Notes under the pieces: model-generated
Seen by the model: the letters and a program-made list of their open reading frames with translations, nothing else
Told to the model about the DNA's origin: nothing
Databases searched by the model: none
Made by a program: the position numbers and the translations under genes
DNA from: Gnetum montanum
Lineage: Eukaryota > Streptophyta > Gnetopsida > Gnetales > Gnetaceae
Direction: 5' to 3'
DNA: 64,000 bases
NCBI GenBank assembly: GCA_015680685.1
Contig: MNCI01002152.1
Location: 532,266-596,265, forward strand
Part shown: one piece after another, positions 1 to 10,921 of the stretch
Numbering within the stretch: position 1 is the first letter of the stretch
How the letters are laid out: each line of letters opens with the position of its first letter

Positions 1-2
1 TC

Positions 3-572
3 AAAGTCATCCCATCACATCTTGAAGCTACTCTACACTTTGATGGTTCCTTGACCACGTGAGGAGGTAGTGTAGCTACCGTCATTACATTCCCCTATGG
101 GGAAATGCATCCTTTTTCTTATCGTTTTACATTCCCCTACATGAATAACGTGGTAGAGTATGAGGGGCTACCTAGAGGCCTCTCAATTGCCCAATCACTA
201 CGCATACAACACCCAGCGATTCACATTGATTCACACCTAGTTGTGAATCAAATCACCAAGTTCTATGCCTACAAAGCTACAAACCTGCAAACCTACTGTG
301 ACCTAGCAAAAAGGCTACTTAAATAGTTTGCAACTACGAACATGCAACACATTCCATGCAATGAGAACACCGTAGCAGACGCCTTAGCCACCCTAGCACT
401 AAATATTCCACCACACTTGTTTGCAAGTTTTCCAACCTTGATTATAGAGTTCACTGAGCCTATCACTCAGGCGGTACACATAGCCTCTATTAATGTTGTG
501 AATACACAAGAGTGGTATGCCAACATTAAAACCTACCTGCAACATAATGAATCCCCAAGTGGATTGACATTT
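3..572 (+). pseudogene. pol: pol fragment: archaeal-type RNase H (aRNH) and linker, element A
   Basis: One reading frame with stops near 60 and 324 shows the pattern of the second, archaeal-type RNase H typical of Tat-lineage elements. It has LHFDGS with the first acidic residue near position 45, NNVVEYEG with the glutamate near 157, HIDSHLVVNQ with an aspartate near 226, and HIPCNENTVADALA with the last aspartate near 378. In living elements this domain would take part in RNA-template removal, alongside the ordinary gypsy RNase H. Integrase follows in the same frame. The upstream RT and first RNase H lie outside the window. It is inactive because of the stops. Confidence 0.82.
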
Positions 573-599
573 TCCTAGAGAGATGTGATCCGTAAGCAT

Positions 600-1778
600 G
601 CTTGACAATATGTGCTTATGGGAGACAACGCCCTATGCAAGCACTCCTATGACAGGATATTGCTAGCATGCATAAATGAGGGGGAAGCACAAAAGGTTGT
701 CAATGAAATACACGAAGGACTATGTGATGGACACATAGCACCTAGAGCTATGGCTGCAAAAATTAGACGCCTAGGGTACTATTGGCCTCACATGGAGCGT
801 GATTGTCTATCAAAAGTCAAAATGTGTGACACGTGCCAAAGATATGTAAATCTCATACACGTTTCACCTATAGAGCTGCACCTGATGCAGATCACGTGGC
901 CTTTACAATGATGGGGATTAGACCTCATAGGGCCTATCACACCTAAGTCTTCCGCAGGGCATAGCTTCATCATCATAGCCATCGAATATTTTACCAAGTG
1001 AGTGGAAGAATCTATTCCCCTAAGGAAAACTACATCTCAATAGATTTTCCACTTCATCTTGGATAACATCGTGACAAGGTTCGGGCTTCCCATGACTATT
1101 GTGACCGACAATGGGCCACAATTCAGTAGTACGGAAACCCGAACCTTCTGCAGCAATCTTGGCATCAGGTAGTCATTCTCCTTGCCATATTACCCATAGG
1201 AAAATGGGTAGGTGGAGGCTACAAATAAGTCCATCATCAACTTGTTGAAAAGGATGCTCAACAACAGAAAGAGGTGGTCGCATGAGCAAATCCTCTATGT
1301 GTTGTGGGCTTACAGGAAAACATGTAGGACTAAAATAGGTAAGATTCCTTACAGCCTTGTTTATGGATCTGAAGCTGTGTTACCTCTTGATTTATAGGTA
1401 TCATCACTCCGAATGATCCTATCCAATGTTGTAAGTGAAGCCCAGAACAACGAGTTTCAGATCATCGATCTCGACTCAATAGGGGAGAAGCATGTGCAAA
1501 CACTGGGTCGCATAAAGCATTACTAGAACAAGCAATGGAAAAAACACCATGAAAATCCACATCAACAACCAATATAGAAGGGAGACCTTGTTCTCAAAGC
1601 TATCCATGATCATATGAACAAATTCTTAGCTAATTGAGAAGGTTCATACATGGTCACAAAAGCCTTTGGGAATGGAGCCTTCACGTTGGCAGACATGGAT
1701 GGCAACAAGTTTGCAAACCCAGTGAATCACTCGTACCTCAAGCTGTACTACATCTATATGCATGGAGAAGATAAGAAA
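600..1778 (+). pseudogene. pol: pol fragment: integrase, element A
   Basis: The N-terminal HHCC zinc-binding domain (HEGLCDGH then CDTCQR) lies at about 700-840. The catalytic core follows with WGLDLIGPIT near 913, TDNGPQFS near 1107 and ENG.VEATNKS near 1203, giving the D, D and E positions. LVYGSEAVLPL near 1358 closes the core. The C-terminal part (KGDLVLK near 1578; NPVNHSYLK near 1717) reaches the minisatellite. Several stops sit where Gln or Trp is expected (for example the two in the ENG.VE block), as after C-to-T decay of CAG or TGG. The protein would insert the cDNA into chromosomes; this copy cannot. Confidence 0.88.
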
Positions 1779-2190
1779 ATGTCCACTATGATGTAAAATT
1801 GGCAAAGGTGAGCAAACGTTCACTACGACGTTAAACTGGCACAGCTTTACCAACGTCCACTATGATTTTAAACTGGCAAAGCTCGTTTGCTACAATGTTA
1901 AACTAGCAAAACATGTCTGCAACGATGTTAAACTGGTATAGACAGTCCGCTATGACTATAAACTAGCATAGATAGTCCGCTATGATAATAAAGTAGCACA
2001 GATGGTCTACTAGGACCTTAAACTAGCTCATCCACCATCCGCTACGATGAAAAACTAGCACAACCATCTACTGAGACCTTAAATTAGCATAGCATTAATC
2101 TGCTGGGACCTTAAACTAGCATAGCGGGCTACTGAGACCTTAAACCAGCACACCATGATCTACTAGGACCTTAAAATTGGTTCGCAGCAT
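1779..2190 (+). repeat. Minisatellite 2 of element A, directly after integrase
   Basis: About twelve degenerate direct repeats of roughly 33-37 bp share a core close to CTAYGATGTTAAACTAGCA, with variants such as ACCTTAAACTAGCATAG. The array starts within a few codons of the end of integrase. Equivalent arrays follow integrase in B (8100-8532) and E (37945-38312). Minisatellites in the 3' untranslated region are known for Tat/Ogre-type elements. The function is unknown. Confidence 0.85.
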
Positions 2191-3500
2191 GTCCCCAACA
2201 TGCATCTACACCAGTACACATCAAGCAAGCATGCACATTGCTGACATGGGGTGGGACATTGCAGTTCCAGAATGTAGTTCATGATGGGATGAAAATACAA
2301 TCTAGAACATATGCAATGCTACTACTCCTAGCATCTTTCTGATCCTCCAGAGATGTCGTATGACATCTAACTAATCCTCCAGACCTACTATCGGCACAAC
2401 TTGTCTCCTTGACAATAATTCCTTGGTCAGTGGTTGCTGCTAGAGTTCCAGCAGTATTGTGGCCTAGCGACAATATTTTTACCCTCCAGCCCCTTTCCAA
2501 CACCAGAGCTCAAGAGACATTTAGCTGTTGGATAGCCAATCCCACAGCTGGACTAAGAATGCATGCCTTCGGTAGGAATTCCTGAGCATCTGCACTCACA
2601 GCAACTCCCAACTCCTTCGATGCTGGTTCCTTCATGCTGATGTTGACAAAGCCGGTACTAGCCTTCCTATTTTGGACATCACACACTGGCAAAGATGTCC
2701 AAAGCTTCAACAATGTCTACAGAGAGTAAGCACTTTGCCTTCGTTTTGCATCATGGTTGTTTCTCCTGGTTTTCTTTCTATTATGTTTGTAGGATGCATA
2801 CCAGGGGGATGCTAGCCAGAGGTGCGCTTCGCCATGGAAGCAAGAACCTTCATTGTTCTAGGGCATTCATCTTGACTAGCTTAGCTACTTTTAAGTGCAC
2901 ATCTTGTTCCTCCCCTTTACTTTCCTTACCTCACTCCTTACACTCATGATCCACTCTCTCCTCTCTTTCACAAGCTTTTCCCAACACCTATCAAGCCCTT
3001 CCATTTGCCCAACCGCAAGGTCCATGACGTGCGTAACACAGCTTGCTGCATGGGAAGCATCTGTAGGTAGGTTAAGGCTCCACGTGGATGTAACACAACT
3101 CATCCTGGGAAGGAAACACCTATCCTACAACAAGGTTGTTTATAGATGTAAAAGGAAAAATAGCAAAGGTAAAAGTGTAAGAGAGCAAAAGCTCGTGCAA
3201 AAAAAAAAAAAGAGCGTGCCTAAAAAAAATGACACATAGGTTGTTTCACACACCCTCTCTCCCTAAGCATTTTGATGAGATGTCAAAGATCAGTAAATGA
3301 AAAGATGACCATGCAAAAAACTCCCTCATGAACACTCTGACAAGGGACCCCGCCACGTTTCATCTTTACCTTTTTCTTGAGCCTCCTCCTTTCTCACTTA
3401 ACCCTTCTCTTCTTCCACTTAACCAATGCAACACTCTTAAAGTACAGCTAAGCGACATCTTGACAATCACCGAAGAGAAAGGTTGGCATTTTTCCTTCTG
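2191..3500 (+). other. 3' untranslated region of element A, no gene seen
   Basis: This stretch lies between the minisatellite and the polypurine tract. It holds only short chance ORFs, including a low-complexity A-rich stretch at about 3200-3230. The equivalent stretches in B (6681-8090) and E (38313-39458) are of similar length, about 1.1-1.4 kb, and also have no conserved coding pattern that I can see. Confidence 0.6.
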
Positions 3501-3502
3501 TG

Positions 3503-3580
3503 GTGTTTCATATTCTTTGTCAACGCCTCTCAGGTCCATCCTTTAGACATCGACAAAGAGGGGCCAAAGAAACACCCTAA
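3503..3580 (+). promoter_or_regulatory. Polypurine tract and flanking inverted repeat at the 3' LTR border, element A
   Basis: AAAGAGGGGCCA at 3555-3566 is the plus-strand priming purine tract, immediately before the LTR start at 3568. Upstream, GGTGTTTCATATTCTTTGTC is complementary to the tract's 5' flank (GACAAAG) and to the first bases of the LTR (GAAACACC). The border can therefore fold into a hairpin. The same arrangement is present in B and E. Confidence 0.75.
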
Positions 3581-5022
3581 AATTTCAAGGAATCCTTGCT
3601 TCATCAGGTCCTTGCAATTTAGGCAGCACTACGGCAGTTCTTTAGAAGATGGATGCTCTAATGTTCAGATTGTCTAGTCTGGCAAGTTTTCTACTCCTGA
3701 TGTTGACAGGCCCAATGGACCCTCCAGCCTGCCCACCGGAGTAGTTCATCCAGTTGACAGTCTACTCAGATGTGATGCATGAAGTTGTCAGCAGTGCTTA
3801 GAATGCACAAAGTAGTTGAGCAAGTTTTCTAAGTTAAGAAGTTTGCTACGCTACGCTACGCTATGTAGCATAGCAGGCTTTAGAAAACTGTCGTAGAACG
3901 AAGTGCTACGTCATGCTATGCTATGCAGCATAGCACAGTGTAGCAAAAGCCAAAGTTAGTTCACTCACCCAACTCCAAGTCCTTTGGCAATGACTCCTTC
4001 CATCAGAAAGTGGCAAGTTTAACGAAGAGCAGGCCATGTTGGCTACTACGCTATGCTACGCTACATAGCGTAGCACAGCATAGCAACTTTGTGGGAGCGA
4101 CAAAAGGCATCTCAAAGTGCAAGATCAACACGTTCGCAATCTTTACATTGAAAAGAACAAAGGTTGCAGATTTTTGGCATTTCTGTGATTAAGGCCAGTT
4201 GCTATGCTATGCTATGCTACGTAGTGTAGCACAACATAGCAAGTAGTTACACTACATCAATGCACCGCAGTTGTTTGTACCATTGGCACATATCTCCAAG
4301 TTCTAATAGTGTAATTACAACATGGCAGGCTCGTCAATCAGCCCTGCATGTCCATGCAGCATAGACATGTCAACATAAGATCAGGACACGTGGCGTCTAA
4401 ACTACATCTTCCACGTGCTCTTTGTCCTATAAATACCCTAATGAGCAATGCTTAAAGGGTTGGCAATTTTGAGCACCTTTGTGCATAATCGAAAAAATTG
4501 GGTAGTTAAGAAATTCTGTTAGAAGCTATCAAAACAAACCCCCTTGTTTTCAGTTAGCTTCTGGTTAAAAAGTTGGATTTGTGACATCTGGGGATTTTTG
4601 GCTTTGGAGTCCACGTTCAAGCACATTATTGGCTTTCTTTGAACATCCTAGTTACTTTTGGGATCTCTGTGCTTCCTAGTGTTGTAAAAAAAATTGTATC
4701 CACTTGGTAAAGTAAAGTCATAAATTTGAAATGGTGCATTCCCTAACTTCTACTTTGTTTTTCTCTTTATCACTACATTTTACATTGTTATCGCCTTCCC
4801 ACATTCAACAAATATCATTTCATGTTATAAGCACTACTTTCACATTAAACATTTCAAAAAGTTTATAGCAACATTGATTAAGTCCCTATCTGATCGACCA
4901 GACCATTCAGGATGCCCCGTTTCCATTTTATCCAGCACAGCCCTCACGCGGATCCGAGGTTAAGACTATCATGACCAACGACCTCTCGTATTTTCCAACC
5001 GTTGATGTTTTTGGTCGCTATA
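3568..5022 (+). repeat. 3' LTR of element A
   Basis: The LTR starts AGAAACACC (a decayed TGAAACACC, compare F at 57006) after the polypurine tract and ends near GGTCGCTATA. The end aligns with F's LTR end at 58626: both carry a conserved block of the type AAGTCCCTRTCTGATCGACC..., then GCCCTCACGCGGATCCG and GATGTTTTTGGTCG. The upstream part carries four clusters of CTACGCTACGCTATG-type palindromes (about 3845-3885, 3905-3945, 4045-4090 and 4200-4245). The length is about 1455 bp. Confidence 0.85.
4387..4435 (+). promoter_or_regulatory. Predicted LTR promoter of element A: two G-boxes and a TATA box
   Basis: TATAAATA lies at 4428-4435. Two perfect CACGTG motifs lie upstream, at 4387-4392 (inside ACACGTGGC) and 4412-4417. 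TATAAATACC is also found in the LTRs of E (40085), F (57787) and, on the minus strand, B (23611), which supports it as the family promoter. CACGTG is a known binding core for plant bZIP and bHLH factors; regulation through it is inference. The G-boxes are not preserved in E. Confidence 0.65.
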
Positions 5023-6612
5023 GAAGGCCTATTGGAAAATGGAGGTAGGGTACCTAGAATGATCTTGTCAATCAAACTAGCACTTACAGGTGTTACAACA
5101 AAATGAATGATAAGGGTTTACATGGTGTTTGCAACATCTACGGTGCCTACGACGATGAGTGTAGTTAGGGTTTGTAGTGCAAAACGAGGGTTCAAATATG
5201 TGAATATGTGAAAAATACCAAAAACAATGCAAGTAGAATGCTAATATACAAGAGAAAATGCTAGAAAATGTGCAAGATGTAAGTGAGAGAGAAAGCAACA
5301 CAACCCCAAACAAGGGGAGCATAGTTAACTACAAGTAAAAGGTGAGGAGGTACACAATGTATAGATAGGCATAGTAGGTAATGTAGTCATAGTCTCAAGG
5401 TCTCTAGGCTACAAAAACCAACATCCACCATGAAGTCTGAGTTGACCAAGTTGGCCATCATGGTGTCCTATAGGTTGCAGTGGTCTGCAATATGTTAGAC
5501 ACTGTACAATGGTGTTGCGGTATCTCAAAGTTTACCAAAATGCCAAGTGCTCTAAGATGTCAAATGCCAAAATGGCAATTGAATGCAAGAATTTCCAACC
5601 AAATTCTTCAAATGAAAACCCCTAAAACATGAAAAAATATGGCATTTATAGGGCTAGGGAGAGCACAAATTGTGGATTAGGTGCCACATGACAGAGGGGT
5701 AGTTGGGACTATGCTAGCCCCAACTACACTCCCACTGAAGCAAATGGTGTTCTACTAGTGTGCTTCAATGGACCTTGTGAGACTGCCAAGCTATGACTAT
5801 GTTGCTAAGACTATAAATGTGAGTGTCAAACAAACTACCAAGTACCTGAAAATATGAAAAATAGTGTAGTTTTGGAGACTATGCTCCGGGACTATGTTGT
5901 CCACTCTCTCAAGTGGTATTAAGAATAGGTACAATTTAGGGGTAAATGGGGGATGCAAATAGAATGAAAATTGTTGATCTTGCTTGTTGAAGGAATGTTG
6001 AGCTAAGATGCTAGTTGATGCTATGTTCTAGAGGCTTCTGGAGGCTATTTTACATGACTACATTGACTACACTCTAGAGCATAGTTCAAGAGTTAGGAAA
6101 ATTTTGCAAAACTTAAGTTTTAGTGCTGACTACATTGACTACACTCTAGAGCATAGTCCTAGTAGTGAGAGTGTAGTCTTGGCAGTTAGAAAAATTTTAC
6201 AAAATTGGTGTCTTCATGTAGATTACACTAACTATTCTCTAGAGTGTAGTCACCGTAGTTAGAAAATTTGCAAAACTATTTCTTCCATCTTGAGCTAGAT
6301 AGATAGCTTCTGTCTTGACACTTAGGCAAATTTGCAAAGTAGTTATTAGTCTATATACTATGTTGACTACACTCTAGAGCATATTCCTAGTAGGAAGAGT
6401 GTAGTCCAACACTTAGAAAAATCTATAGTTGCTTTCAACACTTAAAGAAATCTTGCAAAACTTAACTGCTTATGTCAACTACACTGACTATGCTCTAGAG
6501 AGTAGTTTCAACAATGGACACGTAGTCCCAAGACTTAGAAAAATTTGAAAAGTTTTGAACCTTAGACAAATTTTTAGTTAAAACTTGGAAGCCCAAATTT
6601 GATGGTTTTTCA
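5023..6612 (-). repeat. 3' LTR of element B, truncated at its outer end
   Basis: It is colinear with 22907-24592 from CTTGTCAATCAAACTAG onward and ends at ...GGTTTTTCA (6604-6612), next to the polypurine tract. The outer TGTAGTGAC end present at 22907 is missing; the copy begins inside GAAGGCCTATTGGAAAATGG, where A's LTR stops. CATTTATA at 5643-5650 is the decayed TATA box of the minus strand. A palindrome-rich array occupies about 6045-6560. Confidence 0.85.
6045..6560. repeat. U3 palindrome array in B's 3' LTR
   Basis: About five loosely repeated units of about 100-120 bp combine two modules. One is a near-palindrome of the type GACTACACTCTAGAGCATAGTC. The other is an A-rich block of the type CTTAGAAAAATTTTGCAAAA. 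The same modules recur at 24025-24560 and 43855-44395 in the paired and duplicated LTRs. They lie upstream of the predicted promoter, so they may be enhancer-like or structure-forming; that is inference. Confidence 0.75.
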
Positions 6613-6680
6613 ATGGCCCCTCTTTGTTGATGTCTAGAGGAGTGGCCCTAGAGACATCAACAAAGAATGCAAAACACTGC
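6604..6680 (-). promoter_or_regulatory. Polypurine tract and perfect hairpin at B's 3' LTR border
   Basis: On the minus strand AAAGAGGGGCCAT (6613-6625) directly precedes the LTR. TTTGTTGATGTCT at 6623-6635 and AGACATCAACAAA at 6652-6664 form a perfect 13-bp stem with a 16-base loop. One arm runs into the polypurine tract. An outer weaker pairing joins the AGTGTTTTG side with the LTR start. The same hairpin is present with sequence changes in A and E. Confidence 0.8.
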
Positions 6681-8090
6681 AACAAGCCTGACATCAACAT
6701 TGCTCATTAGTACTTGACTAGATGTCTCTTTTCCATGCTCAAAAGTACTAAGGGTAATAGTATGTTATAGGCAAAGGATGTAGGGAATGTGCTAGGGGAT
6801 AACAAGTGAGTGAAATGCAAATAGTGTGATACTACAAGATGCAATACCAAGGTGGCTTGTTGCCAAAATAGTAAGCTCTTATCGTAATGCTTATGAGAAG
6901 GTCAACATCCATGGCATCAGAGTGGCTTTCCCCTGAAGTTATGACCTCTTGTTGGAGTACTTGTAAGAAGGTCGATGTAGATTCAGGGTTGGACTAGTTG
7001 TGAAATAGTAGATTTGCTAATTTTTCTTGGGGAAATATTTTTCCCCATGATTTTACTCTAATTTTTTAAAAGTTTTTTTCTTTTTTTATTTACGAGGTGA
7101 ACCTACTTTGGGTTCTACACATTGCGAGATGCTAACTATAGGTCACCTTGCATCAGGTGGGCTACATGCCACCTAACAGGCCTTGCTTCTATACAACCAT
7201 GTCATGTCTATGGGATAGTGTCTCCTCCTTGAGATGAGTTGCATTACATTTTCTTAGGCTTTGACTAGCCCATTAAGGCTTCCCATGGAATAAGTTGCAT
7301 TACGTCTATAGTGGGTTCTATGGTTGACAAAAAGAAGGTATCATGTGCATCAGAGAGGTTGCAACCTCAGTGATGCAAGGAAAGGTAAGGGAATGTAAAG
7401 TGCAATGGGTAATAGGGATGTGCACTCTTGAGTGGCTTAGCTACTCTGACCATGCACATCAAGGTAATGTGATGACTTACTGCTATGATGAGGTGTGTCT
7501 CTACATGACCACCTCCAAGGCTTCATCCTACAAGCACAACTTAGAGAAAATAAGAAAGTAACCACACAACATGAGATGAGAGTAAAATATTGGATGTGAG
7601 GATGCTGAAAGTGCTACGAGTGCTAGAATAATTGAAAGAGCTTGAAGAGCCATTACAAGAAAGCTAGTGTAGGTGCTAGAGCAAGAAGGCTATAAAATCT
7701 TTAGTAGCCACATCGATGGCAAGTGCCTGAGCAATGGCAAGAGACCCAAAGTGTCGATGAGATAATGGGGGCCATAATGCTACCACTACTCCAAAGGATT
7801 GTGCTAATGATGAGAGCTCCAAGTAACAATGAAATCCCAAGGATAGTAATGCTACAGGTGTGGCCTAGAGCTAGTAGCACTGGCAACCATGGTAAGAGCT
7901 CTAGAAGATCAGCAAAATGGTCAAGGGAAACTCTAGAAGATTAACAAAATGCTAAAGGATAGTGACATTGTAGATATTTCATAGGCTACTCCTAATGATA
8001 GGAAATCCATTTTGGAATTGTAGTATCTCCATCCCACCCATGAGATGTTGGTGAATGGCACAAAGTTGGAAGTGTTATCACTTGCTTATC
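6681..8090 (-). other. 3' untranslated region of element B, no gene seen
   Basis: It lies between the polypurine hairpin and minisatellite 2. It contains chance ORFs and a small direct repeat near 7898-7956 (CTCTAGAAGATYARCAAAATG twice). I see no conserved domain and no similarity to the pol or gag parts of the other copies. Confidence 0.55.
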
Positions 8091-8099
8091 TATAAAACT

Positions 8100-8532
8100 A
8101 TGTGTGTTGAACTGTGAAGCCAATTTAAGGTCTTGGTCGATCATGATGTGCTAGTCTATAGTCCTATCAGATTGTCATATGTCAATTTAACATCATAGCA
8201 AATGATGGATGTTGTGCCATTTAACATCATGACCAAAGGATAGGCTATGCCAGTTTAGTTTCATAGCATATAGTTTGTGCTAGTTTATAGTCATAGTAGA
8301 CTTTCTGTGCTAGTTTATAGTCATAGCAAACTAGAGGTTTGGTTGCTAGTTTAACATTTTAGTGGATGAATGCTATGCTAGTTTATAGTCATAGTGGATA
8401 ATCTATGCTAATTTATAGTTGTAGCAAACTTTGGGTGTGGATTCTAGTTTATAGTTGTAGCAGCCATGCTATGCCAATTTATAGTCATAGTAAAACTTGT
8501 TGTGCTAGTTTATAGTCATAGCATACTATTAC
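8100..8532 (-). repeat. Minisatellite 2 of element B, after integrase
   Basis: Roughly twelve direct repeats of about 34 bp read on the plus strand as TGTGCTAGTTTATAGTCATAG. On the coding strand this is CTATGACTATAAACTAGCACA, the same core as A's array at 1779-2190. It begins just past the end of integrase, as in A and E. Confidence 0.85.
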
Positions 8533-8544
8533 TTGCCTTGCCTC

Positions 8545-9830
8545 ATTTGATATGTGATGTTGCATACTAGTTGTAGTATGGATTCAGATACGAGAGGTTC
8601 ACCAGATTGCCAATTCATTAGTGTTGTGGTCAACAAGCTTGAATGCCTCATTGTCATAAGCCTTGAATAATAAGAAAGGCCTTTCCCAGTTGGCTAAGAA
8701 TTTGTCCACAAGTTCATGGATGATGTTGAGAACTAAGTTCCCTCTCGTGATTGGGCATTGATGTTGATTGTGATGGTGCTTCTACAATTGCATTTTTTGG
8801 TACCACTCAATTTGATCAAGAATCAGCATGCACTCCTCCTCTATCGATTCGAGGTCCATGGTCTCAACTTGTCATTTTGAGCTTCATTGATGAAGCTTGA
8901 CAAGATTACATGGAGCAATGGGACCTAAAATTCAAGAGGTAGAATGGATTCAAACCCATAAACCAAATTGTATGACATCTTATCTATTGTAGTTCTTCAT
9001 GTCATGTGATAGGCCCAAAGTGCATAGGTTAGTTGCTTATGATATCATTACTTGCTATTGCTAAGCATCTCCTCCAAAATGTTGATGATTACCTAGTTTT
9101 GGCTTTTGCTTAGTCATTCACCTATGAGTAGTAGGACAACAAAAATAAATTTTTAATTTCAAAGTGCTTGCAATTTTTTTTGGTCCCAAAACTACTAAAC
9201 TGTGGCCTATTATTTGTGACTATGATCATGGGTAAACTAAAACAAGTCATAGTGTTGTCAAGTATGAATTTGCAAACCTGTTGTGATGTAGTCTTCCTAA
9301 GGGGGATAGCCTCAACCCACTTCATAAAATACTTAGTTGTAGTTATGATGAATCTATGCCCTATGGAGGACATAGGTGTTATTAACCCTATGATGTCCAA
9401 TACCTAGCATTGGAATGACCACGTGATCTACATTTTTTGTAGTTCAGTAGGTGGCATGTGCATTAAGTTACCATGCCATTAACACATGTTGCATGTCTTG
9501 ACCTTAGAGATGAAATCATACTCCATGTAAGGCCAATAGTAGCCTTTGCATCTTATTTTTGCCACAAGTTCCCTAGGTGCTATGTGGCCTTCCTAGAGTC
9601 CCTCATGGACTTGCTCAACAATCATCTATGCTTTGTTGTCGCTAATGCAGGTCAATAGTATGCCATCATAGGATCTGTGGAACAAAGTGCTATTACCTAC
9701 AATTATGTACTACCATGATCATTTTCACACTACATCCTTTTTAGCAATGGTTAAGTGCTACAAAGGTTCACCCTATAGAAGGTATGACTTGATGTTGTTG
9801 TACCACTCTACTATGTGGGTTGTGCTTATT
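8545..9830 (-). pseudogene. pol: pol fragment: integrase, element B
   Basis: The zinc-binding domain is readable around 9660-9450 (VHEGL.EGHIAPREL, GYYWPYME, CNMC). The core is at 9400-9122, with DIIGLITPMSS, KYFMKWVEAIPLRKTTSQQ and TNNRPQFSS. The second catalytic Asp of TDN is changed to Asn here, and further stops follow. The C-terminal domain runs down to about 8560, next to the minisatellite. It is the counterpart of 600-1778 in A. It is nonfunctional. Confidence 0.85.
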
Positions 9831-9929
9831 GTGGCTATAGATGAAATATCGATTATTTGTGTGATAGGAATAGTGCAATCTACCACCATAGTTGGCAATG
9901 TGTGAAATAGTTCAAGTGCAATGCTTAAG

Positions 9930-10345
9930 GCTAACATCACTAAGGCATTGGCAATGATGTTTTCATTGCAAGGGATGTGCTAAACATTAGTAGTTGCAAA
10001 TTGTTTAAGCAAGTGCTTTGATAGGTCACATTAAGGTTGTAAGTGTTGGGCTCTATAAGCATAAACCATAGTAACCCGGTTAACAACTAGTTGTGAATCG
10101 CCTCAGACTACTAGGTTTTGTATTCCTAGGTCATGAGCTGCTAAGATGCCATGGAGGAGACCCTCATACTTTGCCACATTGTTGGTGCATGGAAATGCAA
10201 AACAATACACAAAGGATTGAATCTCCCTAGAGGGGAATATGTTTATGACAGCAATGCTACCCCCTTGAGAGGTTGAAGCATTATTGAAATATAAGAGTAC
10301 CTCAAGTTTGTCAGGCACTTGACTTATGCTAGTGACATGCTCATC
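9930..10345 (-). pseudogene. pol: pol fragment: archaeal-type RNase H, element B
   Basis: It contains VPDKLEVLLYFNNAS (first catalytic Asp replaced, near 10320), NNVAKYEGLLHGILAAHDLGI near 10180-10115, and then DSQLVVNRV and HIPCNENIIANALV further on. It lies between the ordinary gypsy RNase H (about 10800-10420) and integrase. The presence of both RNase H types is the hallmark of the Tat lineage. Stops and lost acidic residues make it inactive. Confidence 0.82.
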
Positions 10346-10419
10346 TAGAAATTTTGGATCTATTATTGTTTGATCATTGATTGGGGAAGTCATAAGTTGA
10401 ATGGCTATTTCTTGGCCTG

Positions 10420-10810
10420 TGGTTGATGCTTATGTAATGTAATGCAAGTCAAATTCCATAGTTATTTCTTTCCAATGTGCAATGCAACTGCTTTCATAAA
10501 TATTCATTGTAATAGCTTAGATTACACTACTTTTGCAAATGATGTTGACTTGGCTATGAAAAACATAATGCCTCCTCTTCTTAAGTGCAAAGACCAAGGA
10601 AAGGTAGTTCTTTTCCACATCATTATACTTTACTTCATAGAAAGCCAATGCATGGCTAAGGTAGTATACCAGGACCTCTGTATCATCATCTTGCTTTTGG
10701 AAAAGTACAGAAGAAATGGACATGTCAGAGGTAGCAAGTTAGATGTAGAATGGTTTATCTCCTTATGGAGGATAGGCCGTTGGAAGTTGAGCCAGATCCT
10801 ATTTAAGGTT
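10420..10810 (-). pseudogene. pol: pol fragment: gypsy-type RNase H, element B
   Basis: The block at 10723-10517 reads VLVYYLSHALAFYEVKYN, then VEKNYLSLVFALKKRRHYVF. This is the conserved centre of the RNase H that follows RT in Ty3/gypsy pol. It joins the RT frame across a decayed connection at 10915-10810. The normal role is degradation of the RNA strand during reverse transcription. Confidence 0.85.
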
Positions 10811-10921
10811 GTCAAATGCCTCTTAGCATTGAGTCATCCACTCAAAGTGGACTCCTTTCTTAAGCAAATGTTGCATGGGTTTCAACTAATTGGTTAGCCA
10901 TGCAATAAATCTATGTATGAA

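Larger units (their letters stand above)
1..5022 (+). mobile_element. Element A: 5'-truncated Tat-like Ty3/gypsy retrotransposon
   Basis: The element runs off the left edge of the window and keeps, in order, archaeal-type RNase H, integrase, a minisatellite, a 3' untranslated region, a polypurine tract and the 3' LTR. This is the order of the 3' half of Tat-lineage gypsy elements. The reading frame is broken by many stops, so it is dead. Its LTR abuts head-on the truncated LTR of element B at about 5022, which is of the same family but in the opposite orientation. No target duplication can be read because the 5' end lies outside the window and the right flank is rearranged. Confidence 0.85.

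Noticed and set aside
1779-2190. Centromeric or other host satellite
   Set aside because: The array is short, diverged and fixed next to integrase in three elements, so it belongs to the element.
2695-3239. Short ORFs in A's 3' untranslated region
   Set aside because: They have no homologue in the matching regions of B or E and no domain pattern.
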